64,000 nt of DNA from Paenibacillus xylanexedens (GCF_001908275.1 NZ_CP018620.1:6014001-6078000); one strand, 5' to 3'; positions 9,677-20,107 are shown, counted from the first letter of the stretch. Notes: generated by a model from the letters alone, not told the origin. Numbers and translations: made by a program.

Positions 9677-11018
9677 TATTAAATCTCTCCTCTAGTTGGT
9701 TATTGGATATATTTAGTATGATTTTGTTGAATAATTCATTATGTTCTGGAAGGCTTTTTTTCATAGCTTGTAGTCTAAACACCTGTTCCATAACGGGAAC
9801 TTTCTTATAGGACCAAATCTGCAAAACAAGCTTTAAAGCCTCATTGCCGCTATGTTTACCTTCTCCATTTTGTATGCAGCTTAACAACTGCTTTAACTTG
9901 TGCAGAGGCTCAATAATACATTCGTTGTAACTCTGAACATCTTCGTTTCTATTTTTAGTACATAGAGATTCCTTTACACATATTTCCAGAAAATTTCGAC
10001 TGGCAGAATCCGAACACTCGCTCTTTATAGGAAGTTTTCGATATTCAGAAGCCAAGGACTTGAGAATTGTCTGCTCCTCTTTCTCGTTATAAGCATAAAC
10101 TTCAATGCCCTTCCACTGTTTTTTGATTAAAGCTTTTAATATGCTTTTTGGTCCTAAATCTACGAACAAAACTTCTCCCTGTGCAATAATATATTCAATT
10201 GTTTCATTCCATCTGACAGGTTGAACCATATGCTCACAAAGAATATTTTTTATGTTATCGACAGTCGTATAAGGACTCGCATGTACATTGGAAATCACAG
10301 GCCATCGAGGAGAGGTAAATCTCGTCCGAGCCAATAGCTCACGTAAAGAGTCTGCCGCCTCGTTCATTAGGGAACAATGCATGGCTACACCCATGTACAA
10401 GGGGGTAATCACCCCACCATTAGATTTTATACTATTCTCGACACGTAAAACTGCCTCATTTTGCCCCGAAATAGCGAACTGCTTCAAACCGTTATAACAC
10501 GCTATGCTTACATCTTCGTGCGTAGTACTCTTCTGTTTACAGATTGCTTCAACCGTAGCAGAATCAATATTTTCTACTATTGTCATTGCACCTTTTTTTA
10601 TTAAATTTTGCTCAATAGCCCATTGACTTCTGTTTCTCACGATCCTGAGACTATCAGCAAATGATACGGCGCCGCTACATGTTAATGCGGAGAACTCCCC
10701 AAGACTGTGACCAGCTAAAAAATCAGGTTCCAGCCCTAGTTCTGATCGCCACACTTGAAAAGAAGCAACACTCGCTACAAATATCGAAGGTAACATAAAA
10801 TCCAATTGATTTAATTCACTTATAGGTCCTTCAAAACATAACTTCGCCAGATCGACTCCTAGTTCATCACTTGCCTCGTCATATAAATCTTTTACAAATG
10901 GATACGCTTCATAGAAGGTTCGTCCCATCCCAATGTACTGCGCACCCTGTCCCGGAAATAAAACAGCGATTTTCTTCAATCTTCTAGCCCCCTGTATGTT
11001 GCCTAAGGTTGAGACCAA
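9669..11018 (-). CDS. Discrete (trans-acting) malonyl-type acyltransferase
   Basis: 449 residues. An FabD-like acyltransferase occupies roughly residues 16-310: [10 protein letters not shown] near the N-terminus, the nucleophile S105 in GHSLGEF, an active-site arginine near R130, and the catalytic histidine H214 in MHCSLM. It transfers malonyl (or a related unit) from CoA or ACP to carrier proteins. The PKS at 1-2340 lacks its own AT, so this is its expected loading enzyme. About 130 extra C-terminal residues are not part of the canonical fold and have no motif I recognise. Its start overlaps the aminomutase stop by 16 bases and its end overlaps panD by 8, which indicates tight translational coupling. 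Confidence 0.93.
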   Translation of the reverse strand: MVSTLGNIQGARRLKKIAVLFPGQGAQYIGMGRTFYEAYPFVKDLYDEASDELGVDLAKLCFEGPISELNQLDFMLPSIFVASVASFQVWRSELGLEPDFLAGHSLGEFSALTCSGAVSFADSLRIVRNRSQWAIEQNLIKKGAMTIVENIDSATVEAICKQKSTTHEDVSIACYNGLKQFAISGQNEAVLRVENSIKSNGGVITPLYMGVAMHCSLMNEAADSLRELLARTRFTSPRWPVISNVHASPYTTVDNIKNILCEHMVQPVRWNETIEYIIAQGEVLFVDLGPKSILKALIKKQWKGIEVYAYNEKEEQTILKSLASEYRKLPIKSECSDSASRNFLEICVKESLCTKNRNEDVQSYNECIIEPLHKLKQLLSCIQNGEGKHSGNEALKLVLQIWSYKKVPVMEQVFRLQAMKKSLPEHNELFNKIILNISNNQLEERFNNV

Positions 11019-12103
11019 TAGTCTTTGCTTCCTGGTAAATCATCAAACCATGAAGCATCATCGGGACATTCGAGAATCATGAGTTCCCCATACCTACTCT
11101 CACGAGACTGATGATATTTTAAGTACGCTTTTTTATCTTTTATAGCCAAAATTTCGATCTTTCCGGAAGAGTGGCTCATACACAAACGAACGCGCTTTCC
11201 TAAACCTGAAGTCTCTCTCTTAGCCGCTTCGACCAGTTCGTATACTTCACGCAAACTGCATACAAAACTTTTGTTACCAGCAACAGGACGATTGACAAAA
11301 AAGTAATAAGGCGTTATTCCTGCCCAAGACAACTGATCAAGTAGATCTTTTAAGACTGATGGATCGTTATTTATTCCTTTTAAAATTGGAGTTTGATTCA
11401 CCAGCACAACTCCAGCTTTAAGAAGTGAGTCTGTACATCTTTTGGCTTCATGTGTAAGTTCTCTTGGGTGGTTAAAATGGCACATCACATAAATTCTTTT
11501 TTCCATCTGTGAGTATTGTGCTAGCGCATTAAGAAGTACATCATCTTCATAAATTCTCATCGGATTAAATGCTGGAAACTTGGAACCAATGCGAATGATT
11601 TTTACATGCTCTATCGTTCTAAGCTCCTGAATAATCCGCACCAGTTTTGAAGTAGACAATGAAAATGCATCTCCACCGGTTAAGAGCACATTATTAATCT
11701 CAGGATGTTGTCGGATATAATCGATCCCGTGTTTGACGTCTAACATTGCTTCCTTAACGTCATTCCGGAACAGGCGCTTTCTAAAACAATACCGACAGTA
11801 TGCACCGCATACTTCAGATACAATAAGCAATGCAGTAGTAGCATATTTATGTTGGCACCCTGGTGCAACGTAATTCAATTCTTCATCGGAAGAATCCCAA
11901 CGTCCGTATTCTTGAAGTTCGTCTTCGGATGGAATTACTATTTTGCGGATTGGGTCATTTGGATCATTCCAGTCGATTAAATTCATATAATATTCGTTTA
12001 TTCTAAAAACAAATTTGTCCGTTACAGGATTTAGACTTTGTTTAATCTCAGTGCTCAATTGATTTATGTCGTTTATGCTTCTTATATATTTAGGCCCCTT
12101 CAT
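11003..12103 (-). CDS. Radical-SAM lysine 2,3-aminomutase family protein (KamA/EpmB-like)
   Basis: 366 residues. The radical-SAM cluster motif C99-x3-C103-x2-C106 (CGAYCRYC) is followed by FRKR and LTGGDAF, both typical of PLP-dependent 2,3-aminomutases. The C-terminal SSGKIEI segment holds the likely PLP lysine. Family members move an alpha-amino group to the beta carbon, for example lysine to beta-lysine. By my alignment to the Clostridium enzyme, the two aspartates that bind the lysine side chain (D293, D330) are an arginine and a serine/histidine here, so lysine is not assured as the substrate. It overlaps fkbH-like by 14 bases and the acyltransferase gene by 16. In this setting it probably supplies a beta-amino acid to the assembly line. 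Confidence 0.88.
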   Translation of the reverse strand: MKGPKYIRSINDINQLSTEIKQSLNPVTDKFVFRINEYYMNLIDWNDPNDPIRKIVIPSEDELQEYGRWDSSDEELNYVAPGCQHKYATTALLIVSEVCGAYCRYCFRKRLFRNDVKEAMLDVKHGIDYIRQHPEINNVLLTGGDAFSLSTSKLVRIIQELRTIEHVKIIRIGSKFPAFNPMRIYEDDVLLNALAQYSQMEKRIYVMCHFNHPRELTHEAKRCTDSLLKAGVVLVNQTPILKGINNDPSVLKDLLDQLSWAGITPYYFFVNRPVAGNKSFVCSLREVYELVEAAKRETSGLGKRVRLCMSHSSGKIEILAIKDKKAYLKYHQSRESRYGELMILECPDDASWFDDLPGSKDYWSQP

Positions 12104-13145
12104 GTTCCCCCCCTATCTGCTGGCAATCAATTTGGATGTAATCTGGAAGAGTAATATTAGTTACATTATTGTGTTCCAAGATTAGGATATCATCCACATA
12201 ATTCTTCTCACTAAAGCCTGCAAATTTATATGTTACATACATCATACGATTACGCCCTGTATCAACAAAGTCGGCTAGCAGATTAACTTGGCGAAGTTGT
12301 GCTTCTTGAATCAAAATTCGAATAATTATAGAACCGATGCCCCTAGACATCACACGACAAGACATCAGCATTAATCGAATTATCCATTTTCCTTCCTTCA
12401 CCTCAATCACGACAAGCCCTATTTTCCCGTAATCGCCAAATCTGTCACTTAAACCGATAATCAACGGAATAAATTTTTTTGAATTAATCATATCTTGGAG
12501 TTCTTCAAAGTCATACGTATTTCCAGTTGAATTTAACTGATTAGTGCGTATCGTCAGCTCTTCTGCCCGTTTCAAATCTTCGTTATTAAGTGGACCAATT
12601 GTCAATTTCATATTTAAGGATGACAAAAACTGTTCTTGTGGGCCATTCATTTCCTCTTCAAACTCGCGTCGTTTTCTATCATTCATATACATCAAACGAC
12701 GGTTTTTAGAATCTTCAGTTATATACTTTGGATTAAATGCTGATAAATTCGAGATTGTACCAACCTGATTTGCGTGAATACACATGACTTCCGGCAATGC
12801 ATAACGTACCTCCTCTAGCTCATAATCTTGATCATCAATAAAAGCGATAGCATCCAAGTTAATATTCAATTCACTGGCAATGATACGGATAGATTCTGAT
12901 TTACTGCCCCAATGAATTTGTGGATAAATGAAGTAGTCACTAAGGCCAAATTCTTTCAGTTTACGCATGGCTAAATCTTCATCATTTTTACTCGCTATAG
13001 ATATCAGGACACCTCTTTGATCCAAGTCTTTGATTAGGTCTACAGCTTTCTTAATCAGGTATACGGAAGTATCTTCTGCAAGAATCCCTTGCCATAAGGT
13101 GTTATCCAAATCCCATACTAAACATTTTATCTGCTTAGGTTTCAT
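12090..13145 (-). CDS. FkbH-like HAD-family protein (glyceryl-ACP formation)
   Basis: 351 residues with a strong GAGGAG site before ATG 13145. The N-terminal HAD domain has the DxDxT signature (D-L-D-N-T at residues 12-16). The C-terminal half has a GNAT-like fold segment (around GLVVIEV to RGIGSIIIRIL). FkbH homologues take 1,3-bisphosphoglycerate, dephosphorylate it and load the D-glyceryl unit on a dedicated ACP, the first step to hydroxymalonyl- or methoxymalonyl-ACP. The required partners lie directly upstream in the operon: an FkbJ-like ACP and an FkbK-like dehydrogenase. The family call is strong. The end product (hydroxymalonyl, methoxymalonyl or simply glyceryl) is not decided by this window. 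Confidence 0.92.
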   Translation of the reverse strand: MKPKQIKCLVWDLDNTLWQGILAEDTSVYLIKKAVDLIKDLDQRGVLISIASKNDEDLAMRKLKEFGLSDYFIYPQIHWGSKSESIRIIASELNINLDAIAFIDDQDYELEEVRYALPEVMCIHANQVGTISNLSAFNPKYITEDSKNRRLMYMNDRKRREFEEEMNGPQEQFLSSLNMKLTIGPLNNEDLKRAEELTIRTNQLNSTGNTYDFEELQDMINSKKFIPLIIGLSDRFGDYGKIGLVVIEVKEGKWIIRLMLMSCRVMSRGIGSIIIRILIQEAQLRQVNLLADFVDTGRNRMMYVTYKFAGFSEKNYVDDILILEHNNVTNITLPDYIQIDCQQIGGEHEGA

Positions 13146-13179
13146 AGATTCTCCTCATAAAATGACTTATCAAAATAAA

Positions 13180-13434
13180 TTAATTATTTGTATTCTTTGT
13201 TGTTAATTTAGAAAAAACAATGTTCGCGATTGCCTCAAGCGACTGGAAATTGGAGATATCTAGCTCCTGATTAGTAAAAATAATTTTATACTCCGATTCC
13301 AGAAAGTGTACCAATTGCATTGCAAATAACGAATTGACAATGTTAAGTTCAAATATGTTATCTGTATCTTTCAATTCGTTTGGTCCAACGAATCGCGTCA
13401 GAAAATTTCTAACTTTTAATTTGATTTCATTCAT
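13180..13434 (-). CDS. FkbJ-like acyl carrier protein
   Basis: 84 residues from ATG 13434, chosen because GAGGAG lies about 8 bases upstream; a longer in-frame start at 13473 would overlap the dehydrogenase stop. The phosphopantetheine serine is S35 in the NIVNSLFAMQL motif. The NSLFAMQLV pattern is characteristic of carrier proteins of the methoxymalonyl/hydroxymalonyl pathway rather than fatty-acid ACPs. It should carry the glyceryl unit from the FkbH-like protein through oxidation. It lies between the fkbK-like and fkbH-like genes, as in FK520- and zwittermicin-type sub-clusters. Confidence 0.9.
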   Translation of the reverse strand: MNEIKLKVRNFLTRFVGPNELKDTDNIFELNIVNSLFAMQLVHFLESEYKIIFTNQELDISNFQSLEAIANIVFSKLTTKNTNN

Positions 13435-13472
13435 GTTTTTATCTCCTCTACTTTTAATATATCGTTGGGACA

Positions 13473-14327
13473 TTAATAAGAGTAAAATCCTTGTCCGCTT
13501 TTTCTTCCATACAATCCGGCATCAACCATTTTCTTCAAGAGTGGAGCTGGCCTGTATTTGCTATCGTTGTAACTCTCGTAAAGTACTTTTATGGAAAAGA
13601 GGATTGTATCCAACCCGATTAAATCAGCTGTCTCAAGTGGTCCCATCTTATGTCCAAAACAACTTTTGAATATTTTATCGACCTCATCTACAGATGCCAC
13701 TTCGTCTTGTAGCAAGAAGACTGCCTCATTGATAGTGAGCATTAGAACGCGGTTAGAGACAAAACCCGGTAAGTCTTTTACGATGATCCAATCTTTGCCC
13801 ATTGCTCTGAGCAAAATTTCAGTCATATCGAGAGTCGTATCGGAGGTATGGTAACCTGGAATAACCTCAACCATCTCTTTCAGAGGCACCGGATTCATAA
13901 AATGGATCCCTATAATTTGAGAAGGTCTGGTTGTCTGCGAAGCGAGACGAGTAATGGAAATAGCAGAAGTGTTAGCCGCTATTATACAGTCTGGAGCACA
14001 TACACGATCCAATTCACGATAAACACCACTTTTCACTTCCCAGTTTTCGACAACATTTTCGATAACATAATCAGTATTTGCCAGTAACTCGTATCTTGTA
14101 GTAAAAGTAATACGTTGTATAAGGTCTTCAACTGGTACTGTGGGAACACTCGCTTCTTCTTTTCTGAAAAAAGTTTGAAAGCGGATATCCTGTATTATTT
14201 TCCGTCTTGCTTTCTCAAGAATTAATTCGGTGGTGTCGACGAGAACGACCTCAAAGCCCGACTGCACCAAATTCTGCGTCACCCCCACTCCCATGACCCC
14301 TGCTCCAACTACACCTATTCTTCTCAT
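13473..14327 (-). CDS. FkbK-like 3-hydroxyacyl-CoA/ACP dehydrogenase
   Basis: 284 residues, the usual length of 3-hydroxybutyryl-CoA dehydrogenase-type enzymes. The N-terminal Rossmann motif is GAGVMG (residues 8-13). [14 protein letters not shown] carries the catalytic histidine, and the C-terminal half is the helical 3HCDH domain ending in GRKSGQGFY. In FkbK/ZmaG-type pathways this enzyme oxidises the C3 hydroxyl of glyceryl-ACP with NAD(P). It overlaps the thioesterase stop by 4 bases (ATGA) and is followed by the dedicated ACP. The usual third enzyme, an FkbI-like acyl dehydrogenase giving the malonyl-level product, is not in the window. Confidence 0.92.
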   Translation of the reverse strand: MRRIGVVGAGVMGVGVTQNLVQSGFEVVLVDTTELILEKARRKIIQDIRFQTFFRKEEASVPTVPVEDLIQRITFTTRYELLANTDYVIENVVENWEVKSGVYRELDRVCAPDCIIAANTSAISITRLASQTTRPSQIIGIHFMNPVPLKEMVEVIPGYHTSDTTLDMTEILLRAMGKDWIIVKDLPGFVSNRVLMLTINEAVFLLQDEVASVDEVDKIFKSCFGHKMGPLETADLIGLDTILFSIKVLYESYNDSKYRPAPLLKKMVDAGLYGRKSGQGFYSY

Positions 14328-15052
14328 AAATCCTCACCTACCAATTTATTAGTAACTTGCATAATCAATGACTCTAAATTCGATTGAATAAAAAAATGGC
14401 CTCCTGGAAATGAATGAATGTCTACACCCTTGGAAACAAGTTTACTCCAATTGCTCTCTTCAATTGCCCCAGACACCAGCGGATCTTTATTTCCAAAGAA
14501 AACTGTAAGACTGCAAGGCAGGGGTCTTCTATACGGATTAAACTTGTAAAGTTCATGAATTTTCAAATCATTACGTAAAATAGGTGTATATATCTTAGAC
14601 CACTCAGCATTTTCAAAAACCTCTTTTGAGGTACCCCCTAGGCTTGTAATATACTCACGGAATTGCTGATCTGGTAATAAGTGAATATATCTGTTCTTAT
14701 TGATGGCTGCTGGACTACCCACAGCTGCCATAAACAAATATTCTGGAGTAGCGTAACCTGCTTCCATCAATCGATGTGCTACTTCATATGCAACTGTTCC
14801 CCCAAAGCTATATCCAAAAAAAGAAAAGTTATCAATTGAATCCAGCGTTGGAGCAATCACTCCATATAAATAATCAACAAGTTCTTTCATCGTCACGCAT
14901 AAGGGAAGATTTGATTGCTGCCCATGACTAGGATAATCTAACGAAAAGATATCAATCGATTGGTGGATATGATTCTTCCAACTATAATAAGCCGCTGAGG
15001 ATCCACCGGCATGAGGAAAACAATATAATCGTGAACGCTTCAAATTTCTCAT
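14324..15052 (-). CDS. Type II thioesterase (editing)
   Basis: 242 residues, an alpha/beta hydrolase of the NRPS/PKS type II thioesterase family. It shows CFPHAGGS near the N-terminus, the nucleophile S82 in GYSFGG, an acidic residue in FFGNKDPLV, and the catalytic histidine in FPGGHFF. Such enzymes hydrolyse wrongly loaded or stalled acyl groups from carrier proteins. It is the first gene after a 490-base non-coding gap that follows the C-A-T-E NRPS, and it overlaps the dehydrogenase gene by 4 bases. Confidence 0.95.
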   Translation of the reverse strand: MRNLKRSRLYCFPHAGGSSAAYYSWKNHIHQSIDIFSLDYPSHGQQSNLPLCVTMKELVDYLYGVIAPTLDSIDNFSFFGYSFGGTVAYEVAHRLMEAGYATPEYLFMAAVGSPAAINKNRYIHLLPDQQFREYITSLGGTSKEVFENAEWSKIYTPILRNDLKIHELYKFNPYRRPLPCSLTVFFGNKDPLVSGAIEESNWSKLVSKGVDIHSFPGGHFFIQSNLESLIMQVTNKLVGEDL

Positions 15053-15542
15053 CTCCCTTATCTTACAAAGCGCTATAATTAGGGCGGATTATTTACCTTA
15101 TCACATCTTCCTTTTAGATTTTGAACATACTATCCTTTTACCTGAATGAACAGTTGCATGGATTCTTTATTAAAAAGGACAATATTAGGAATAAATCATA
15201 TGGCTCACCCGACTAAAGGATAAGAAACTCTTAACAGTTAGTAATAAATATCCCAAGCTTTATTACTCTTTTTGATGCTTTTACTTCTTTAAGCTGTAAT
15301 TTGCACTTTGATAATATATAGAATATTTAATATGAGTTAATATATTGTAAAAACTCTTCAATAACTAGCATACCTAACAAAAAAATATAATATCTCTGTT
15401 TCTTAAAGAGTTCATGCTCCCTGTATAACACCGGTATAAAATCTGATATTATCAAATCCTCTCGTTTTTTCTTTGAATTAATGCATTCAGTTGATTTTTC
15501 ACTCCACTAAGAAGTGTGCACTTTTAAAATACTAAAGATTTC
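15053..15542. other. Non-coding gap within the cluster
   Basis: 490 bases without a credible reading frame on either strand, in an otherwise tightly packed operon. The sequence is very AT-rich, with TATA-like stretches around 15310-15350. It could hold an internal promoter for the thioesterase-to-PKS half of the cluster; I see no clear terminator hairpin. Confidence 0.5.
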
Positions 15543-18500
15543 TTAAGTAAAAAGTTGATCTAAATCCCCTTGAGTCAAACTTACCAAGTCAAAGTCTGAG
15601 GGGGAAAACTGTGGCTCTTCCATTCCAAGACAATGATTAACCATTTGTTGAAGGTTTATAATATATTCACGTACAAATCGTTCCACACTTTCAATATAAA
15701 AAACTTTTCTGCTGAACGTGACAGCAACGCATAACTGCTTATTTTTTACTAATACTATAATTTCCAGCATTGCATCAAATTCGTTTTCTTCAGCCTGATC
15801 CTTGCCTGTGTTCAAGGTCGACAACTCGAAATTTGTTTTCTCCATACGATCGTCTATCTCTCCCAAGTAGTTAAACCGGATCGTTTTTTCGGTAAAAGTC
15901 GGCAGTTTGTTAGCAAGTACTAATGCTCCGTAACCAATACCATGATTGGGCACACTACGGAGATCTTCCTTAATACTTTTGATTTGTTTTCCGAGATCAG
16001 CTTCAGGCACGACTAAACGAAGCGGATACATAGATGTGAACCAGCCCACAGTACGTGATATATCTAAATCCGGAAAAACCGCCTCTCGGCCATGTGACTC
16101 CATCTCTATGACAAAACTACGCTTTCCGCTCATAGCATGGCAGGTAACTGCTAATGCTGCTACCAGTATCTCGTTTGGTCGAGTATTATACGCTCGATTC
16201 GCACTCGTGAATAGTTCTTTTGTAACTTCTACATCTAATTCAGCATGGATAGTTTCGGTATCGCCTACTTTAAGGGTTTCACATCTGAGATCAAAATTCA
16301 AAGGAGCTTGTTGGTCTTGCAGCATGTTAGACCAGTAAATAGTTTCATGTTCAATTTCATCATGATATCCTGAGAGTGCTTCAGACCAATTTCGATAAGA
16401 GTCCGAAGTAAGCAAAGTTGGAGCCTTCTGAACACCCGCTGAGGATTTAATGAGATGATCCAAATCTTCCAATAGAATGCGCCATGATACAGCGTCTACA
16501 ATCAAATGATGAGCCGTCAATAAGAGCAAATCTTCGCCGATGTGTCTTTGAAATAAAACACCTTTGAACAAAGGACCTCTCTCTATATGCAAACTCTGTT
16601 TACATATAAGCGATTGTTCAAGAACGACTCTTTCGATATCATATGGTGCACAGTTGTCAAGTGAGATGACCTCAAGTAGCTCCGGCTGATCAGAAAAATT
16701 AGAAAAATAACGTAACTTGGAGTTCGATTTATCAAACCTGAGTAAAAGTGTATCGTGCAGCTGAATAAGCTGTTTAAATGCATTTAGAATATGCTCGAAT
16801 GAGAAAGTAATTTTCAAATTTAACAAAATCGATTGATTGTAATAATGAGGATTTTGAAAGTTACTCTTGATAAAATAATCAATAATAGGCGTCAACTTCA
16901 CATATCCCTTAGAAGGTTCTCTAATAGCCCTCTTACTATTTTCTTCTTTCAGTGCATATACAAGCTCGCCGATGACTGGAAACGATAAAACATCACTAAC
17001 CTGAAGCTGAAAGCCTTCTATGTTAAGAAGCGTTTTTACCTGAATTGCTTTTATTGAATCTCCACCTAACGAGTAAAAATTATCTCTTAATGAAATTCCC
17101 TCTGATTGTAAAACCTCACTCATAACTTTTAAAACAATTTTTTTACGCTTATCTAATGCATCATTGGACATTGGAAGTCTGTTGTTTACGGCTGTCTGTG
17201 GAAGTGGTAGTGCTCCACGGTCGATTTTGCCATTCACTGTTACTGGGAGCGCATTCATAAAAACTAAGTATTGCGGAATCATAAAGGCAGGCATTATTTC
17301 CAGAAGGGCTTCTCGCACTTCAAATGAAGTCAAATCCTCCCGTTGGTAAACAAGATACGCCGCTAAAGCAGACTTGTTATTCTCATCACAGCAAGCAATC
17401 ACGACTGCTTCGCTAACTCCATCCACTCTCAAAAGCTGATTCTCAATTTCCCCCATCTCAATTCGGTATCCGTTCAACTTAATTTGTGAGTCTTTACGTC
17501 CTACGTACTCCAACTTCCCGTCAGGACGCCAGAATACCAGATCATCTGTCTTATACATCATACCTTTGTTTACAGAAAAACGATTGAACACAAATCGATT
17601 TTCCGTCATCTCGGACTGGCCTAAATAACCTATGGCCACCCCATCGCCAGCTATATATAGTTCTCCTACTTGTCCTCTCGGAACCAGTTGCATATTATCG
17701 TCCAGTAAATAAACCTGCGTATTTGCAATTGGGCGACCGATAGGAACTGAACCTTGATGATCCACCTCCGGATCAAATTGGTGAGTAATACATCCTACAA
17801 CAGTTTCTGTGGGGCCGTATTCATTTATTAATGTTACTCTCCTACCGAAGCTATTGTAGATTTCCATTGCTATTGCCGCCTTAAGATCCTCTCCACCCAC
17901 CACAAGAGTACGTACCGAAGACTCTGTGTTCTCACGTGTTCTGATCATAGACAAATGAGCAGGTGTTAATTTAAGAACCGTAACGATGTTATCAGCAAGG
18001 ATCTTACGAATAATAAACTCATCTTCGCTGGCTGGATATATTAAGATAGATTGCCCGTTAATGAGCGGCGGAAAAATAGCAGTAATCGTCAAATCGAAAG
18101 CTAGAGAAGAGTATAATGCAGAGACGTCATTCTCCTTTGTGTAATAAGTTTTTCCGGCCCACAAAGTATAGTTAAGTAAGCCCCGATGATTTATTACTAC
18201 CCCTTTTGGATTACCAGTGGAACCAGAAGTGTAAATAATATATACAGGGTCTTCTAACGAAATATAGATGGGCTCCAGGTTAGGAGACGAATCTACTCGT
18301 TCAAGAGTTAACCTGTTCACAAACATGATTTTCCCGTCAAACTTAATTCCACACGGAAAATCTACATTAGTTAGAACTAAGGAAACTTGGCTATCCTCCA
18401 AAATGTACTTGATTCGCTTTGCTGGATAAGCTAAATCCAAAGGTAAATAAGTCGCTCCAACTTTCATAACAGCTAAAATAGATATAAGAGTTTCAAAAGA

Positions 18501-20051
18501 ATGTGTGATTAGCAATGCTACAATATTCCCTTTTCTGACCCCTTCATTTTGGAGTTTGGCAGCCAACATATTGACATAATCAATCATAGACGCATACGTC
18601 ATTTGCTCATTTCCACATATAGCTGCGATCTTATTAGGCGTAGAAATTGCTCGCTCCTCTATTAGCGAATAAACAAGTTTATCACCTAAATATTCTACTT
18701 CAGTAGAATTCCATTTTTGTGTAAGTAGATAGCGCTCTTGTTTCGAAGTAATCCTCAAATCACCGATAGTTGAGACATCGAATGGATTTAGCACTTGCTC
18801 AATCAATAAAATTAACCGTTGGAACATATTTTCAATGTCTTCATCAGTATAATCGCCAGTTAAATAATCAATAACAATCTCTAATCGACCTGTACTATCC
18901 CATTCTTTAATAATGAATTGTAAAGAATTAAGTTGTTCGCCACAATACAGTTCCTCATATTCCATCGAGAAGTCATTCCAATAGTTGTTCAGTTTAGTGT
19001 TGTAATAATTTACGCTTATCTGTAAAAGTTGATCGTATCCTCTTTTCCTAAGTTCCAGTTCTTGAATTAACAAATCATAAGGATATCTTTGGTGATAATA
19101 ACACTCCTTCAACTCCTTATTCACTCGCTTTATAAAACTGGTGATCAGTTCACTGCCTTCCATTGAAGTGCGAAATGCTAATGTACTTGTAAACATACCA
19201 ATTATCTTCTTTTCTATTGCTCCCGATCTGTTTAATAATGGCGTCCCAATGATAAGATCACTTTTTTGTGTTAATTTGTGTTGGTAAATTAATATCATTG
19301 ACAAAAAAAATGTATTTATAGAAGAGGTATTTGTTTGCAAGTAACTCTTTATTTTGTTTGTAAGTGATCGATCAATCCAGAAACTTTTTCTTGTGCCACA
19401 TAGCTCAGTTGTTTTTGCTTCTAAATAATTATCAGGCAACGTTTTAAACTTGTTCATCCAGAAGAGTTTATTTTTTTCAAATCGTTTAGAGGATACATAT
19501 CTTTGTTCCTTAATAATAAAATCCTCGTAACCGTTATTATTCTGGATCTCAACATTCTCTTCGTGGATCAGTTTATTATAAATCTGATTAATCTCTTCGG
19601 TCATAATTTGGATACTCCATCCGTCACATACAATATGATGAATTTTTACAAAATAACCAAATCTCTCATCAGAAGTCTTTACAATAATAAATTCATATAA
19701 TTGCTGGTCAAGAAGTTTGAACGGCTTCGTAAATTGTGAAGTTGCCCATTCCTTAACTTTATTTTCTGAAAGATCGTAATTAGAGAAGTCCAGCATTGTC
19801 AGTGGAATTTGCTTATATGCCTCAAACTCTTGAAAGACTTTGTCTTCATTTTCTGTAATCTTAACTCTTAACCCTGAATGTTTCTCTATAAATATATTTA
19901 TAGCTTTTTCAAGGATTGCAACATCTACCCATCCTTTAATCCACACGATACCACCAATATTATGTAACGAATGATTTGGATATATTTTCTCGATATACCA
20001 AATCCTCTTTTGAGGATGACTTAAAGGAACTTTTTTTTGTTCTACTACCAT
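15543..20051 (-). CDS. Prodrug-initiating NRPS, C-A(Asn)-T-E
   Basis: 1502 residues from ATG 20051. The N-terminal condensation domain (~8-430) has HHIVCDGW at ~139 and no carrier domain before it, so it should act as a fatty-acyl starter condensation domain. The A domain (~455-960) has TSGSTG at ~609; its specificity residues read D-L-T-K-V-G-E-V-G-K, one position from the usual asparagine code DLTKLGEVGK. The T domain has LGGDSI (~997). The epimerisation domain (~1040-1490) has HHLIVDAVSW at ~1184 and a NYLGE-type motif. C-A(Asn)-T-E is the architecture of AmcA/XcnA/ClbN-type proteins, which make N-acyl-D-asparagine as a protective cap. The D-Asn-type peptidase at 20626-23703 fits this exactly. 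Confidence 0.94.
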   Translation of the reverse strand: MVVEQKKVPLSHPQKRIWYIEKIYPNHSLHNIGGIVWIKGWVDVAILEKAINIFIEKHSGLRVKITENEDKVFQEFEAYKQIPLTMLDFSNYDLSENKVKEWATSQFTKPFKLLDQQLYEFIIVKTSDERFGYFVKIHHIVCDGWSIQIMTEEINQIYNKLIHEENVEIQNNNGYEDFIIKEQRYVSSKRFEKNKLFWMNKFKTLPDNYLEAKTTELCGTRKSFWIDRSLTNKIKSYLQTNTSSINTFFLSMILIYQHKLTQKSDLIIGTPLLNRSGAIEKKIIGMFTSTLAFRTSMEGSELITSFIKRVNKELKECYYHQRYPYDLLIQELELRKRGYDQLLQISVNYYNTKLNNYWNDFSMEYEELYCGEQLNSLQFIIKEWDSTGRLEIVIDYLTGDYTDEDIENMFQRLILLIEQVLNPFDVSTIGDLRITSKQERYLLTQKWNSTEVEYLGDKLVYSLIEERAISTPNKIAAICGNEQMTYASMIDYVNMLAAKLQNEGVRKGNIVALLITHSFETLISILAVMKVGATYLPLDLAYPAKRIKYILEDSQVSLVLTNVDFPCGIKFDGKIMFVNRLTLERVDSSPNLEPIYISLEDPVYIIYTSGSTGNPKGVVINHRGLLNYTLWAGKTYYTKENDVSALYSSLAFDLTITAIFPPLINGQSILIYPASEDEFIIRKILADNIVTVLKLTPAHLSMIRTRENTESSVRTLVVGGEDLKAAIAMEIYNSFGRRVTLINEYGPTETVVGCITHQFDPEVDHQGSVPIGRPIANTQVYLLDDNMQLVPRGQVGELYIAGDGVAIGYLGQSEMTENRFVFNRFSVNKGMMYKTDDLVFWRPDGKLEYVGRKDSQIKLNGYRIEMGEIENQLLRVDGVSEAVVIACCDENNKSALAAYLVYQREDLTSFEVREALLEIMPAFMIPQYLVFMNALPVTVNGKIDRGALPLPQTAVNNRLPMSNDALDKRKKIVLKVMSEVLQSEGISLRDNFYSLGGDSIKAIQVKTLLNIEGFQLQVSDVLSFPVIGELVYALKEENSKRAIREPSKGYVKLTPIIDYFIKSNFQNPHYYNQSILLNLKITFSFEHILNAFKQLIQLHDTLLLRFDKSNSKLRYFSNFSDQPELLEVISLDNCAPYDIERVVLEQSLICKQSLHIERGPLFKGVLFQRHIGEDLLLLTAHHLIVDAVSWRILLEDLDHLIKSSAGVQKAPTLLTSDSYRNWSEALSGYHDEIEHETIYWSNMLQDQQAPLNFDLRCETLKVGDTETIHAELDVEVTKELFTSANRAYNTRPNEILVAALAVTCHAMSGKRSFVIEMESHGREAVFPDLDISRTVGWFTSMYPLRLVVPEADLGKQIKSIKEDLRSVPNHGIGYGALVLANKLPTFTEKTIRFNYLGEIDDRMEKTNFELSTLNTGKDQAEENEFDAMLEIIVLVKNKQLCVAVTFSRKVFYIESVERFVREYIINLQQMVNHCLGMEEPQFSPSDFDLVSLTQGDLDQLFT

Positions 20052-20107
20052 ATTTATTCCCCCAATCTACTGTTAAAGTTTATTGATAGTTGTTCTGACA
20101 AAAAATA

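Noticed and set aside
15946..16338. 130-codon plus-strand frame inside the C-A-T-E gene
   Set aside because: Antisense shadow of the epimerisation domain; serine/arginine-rich composition and no start signal.
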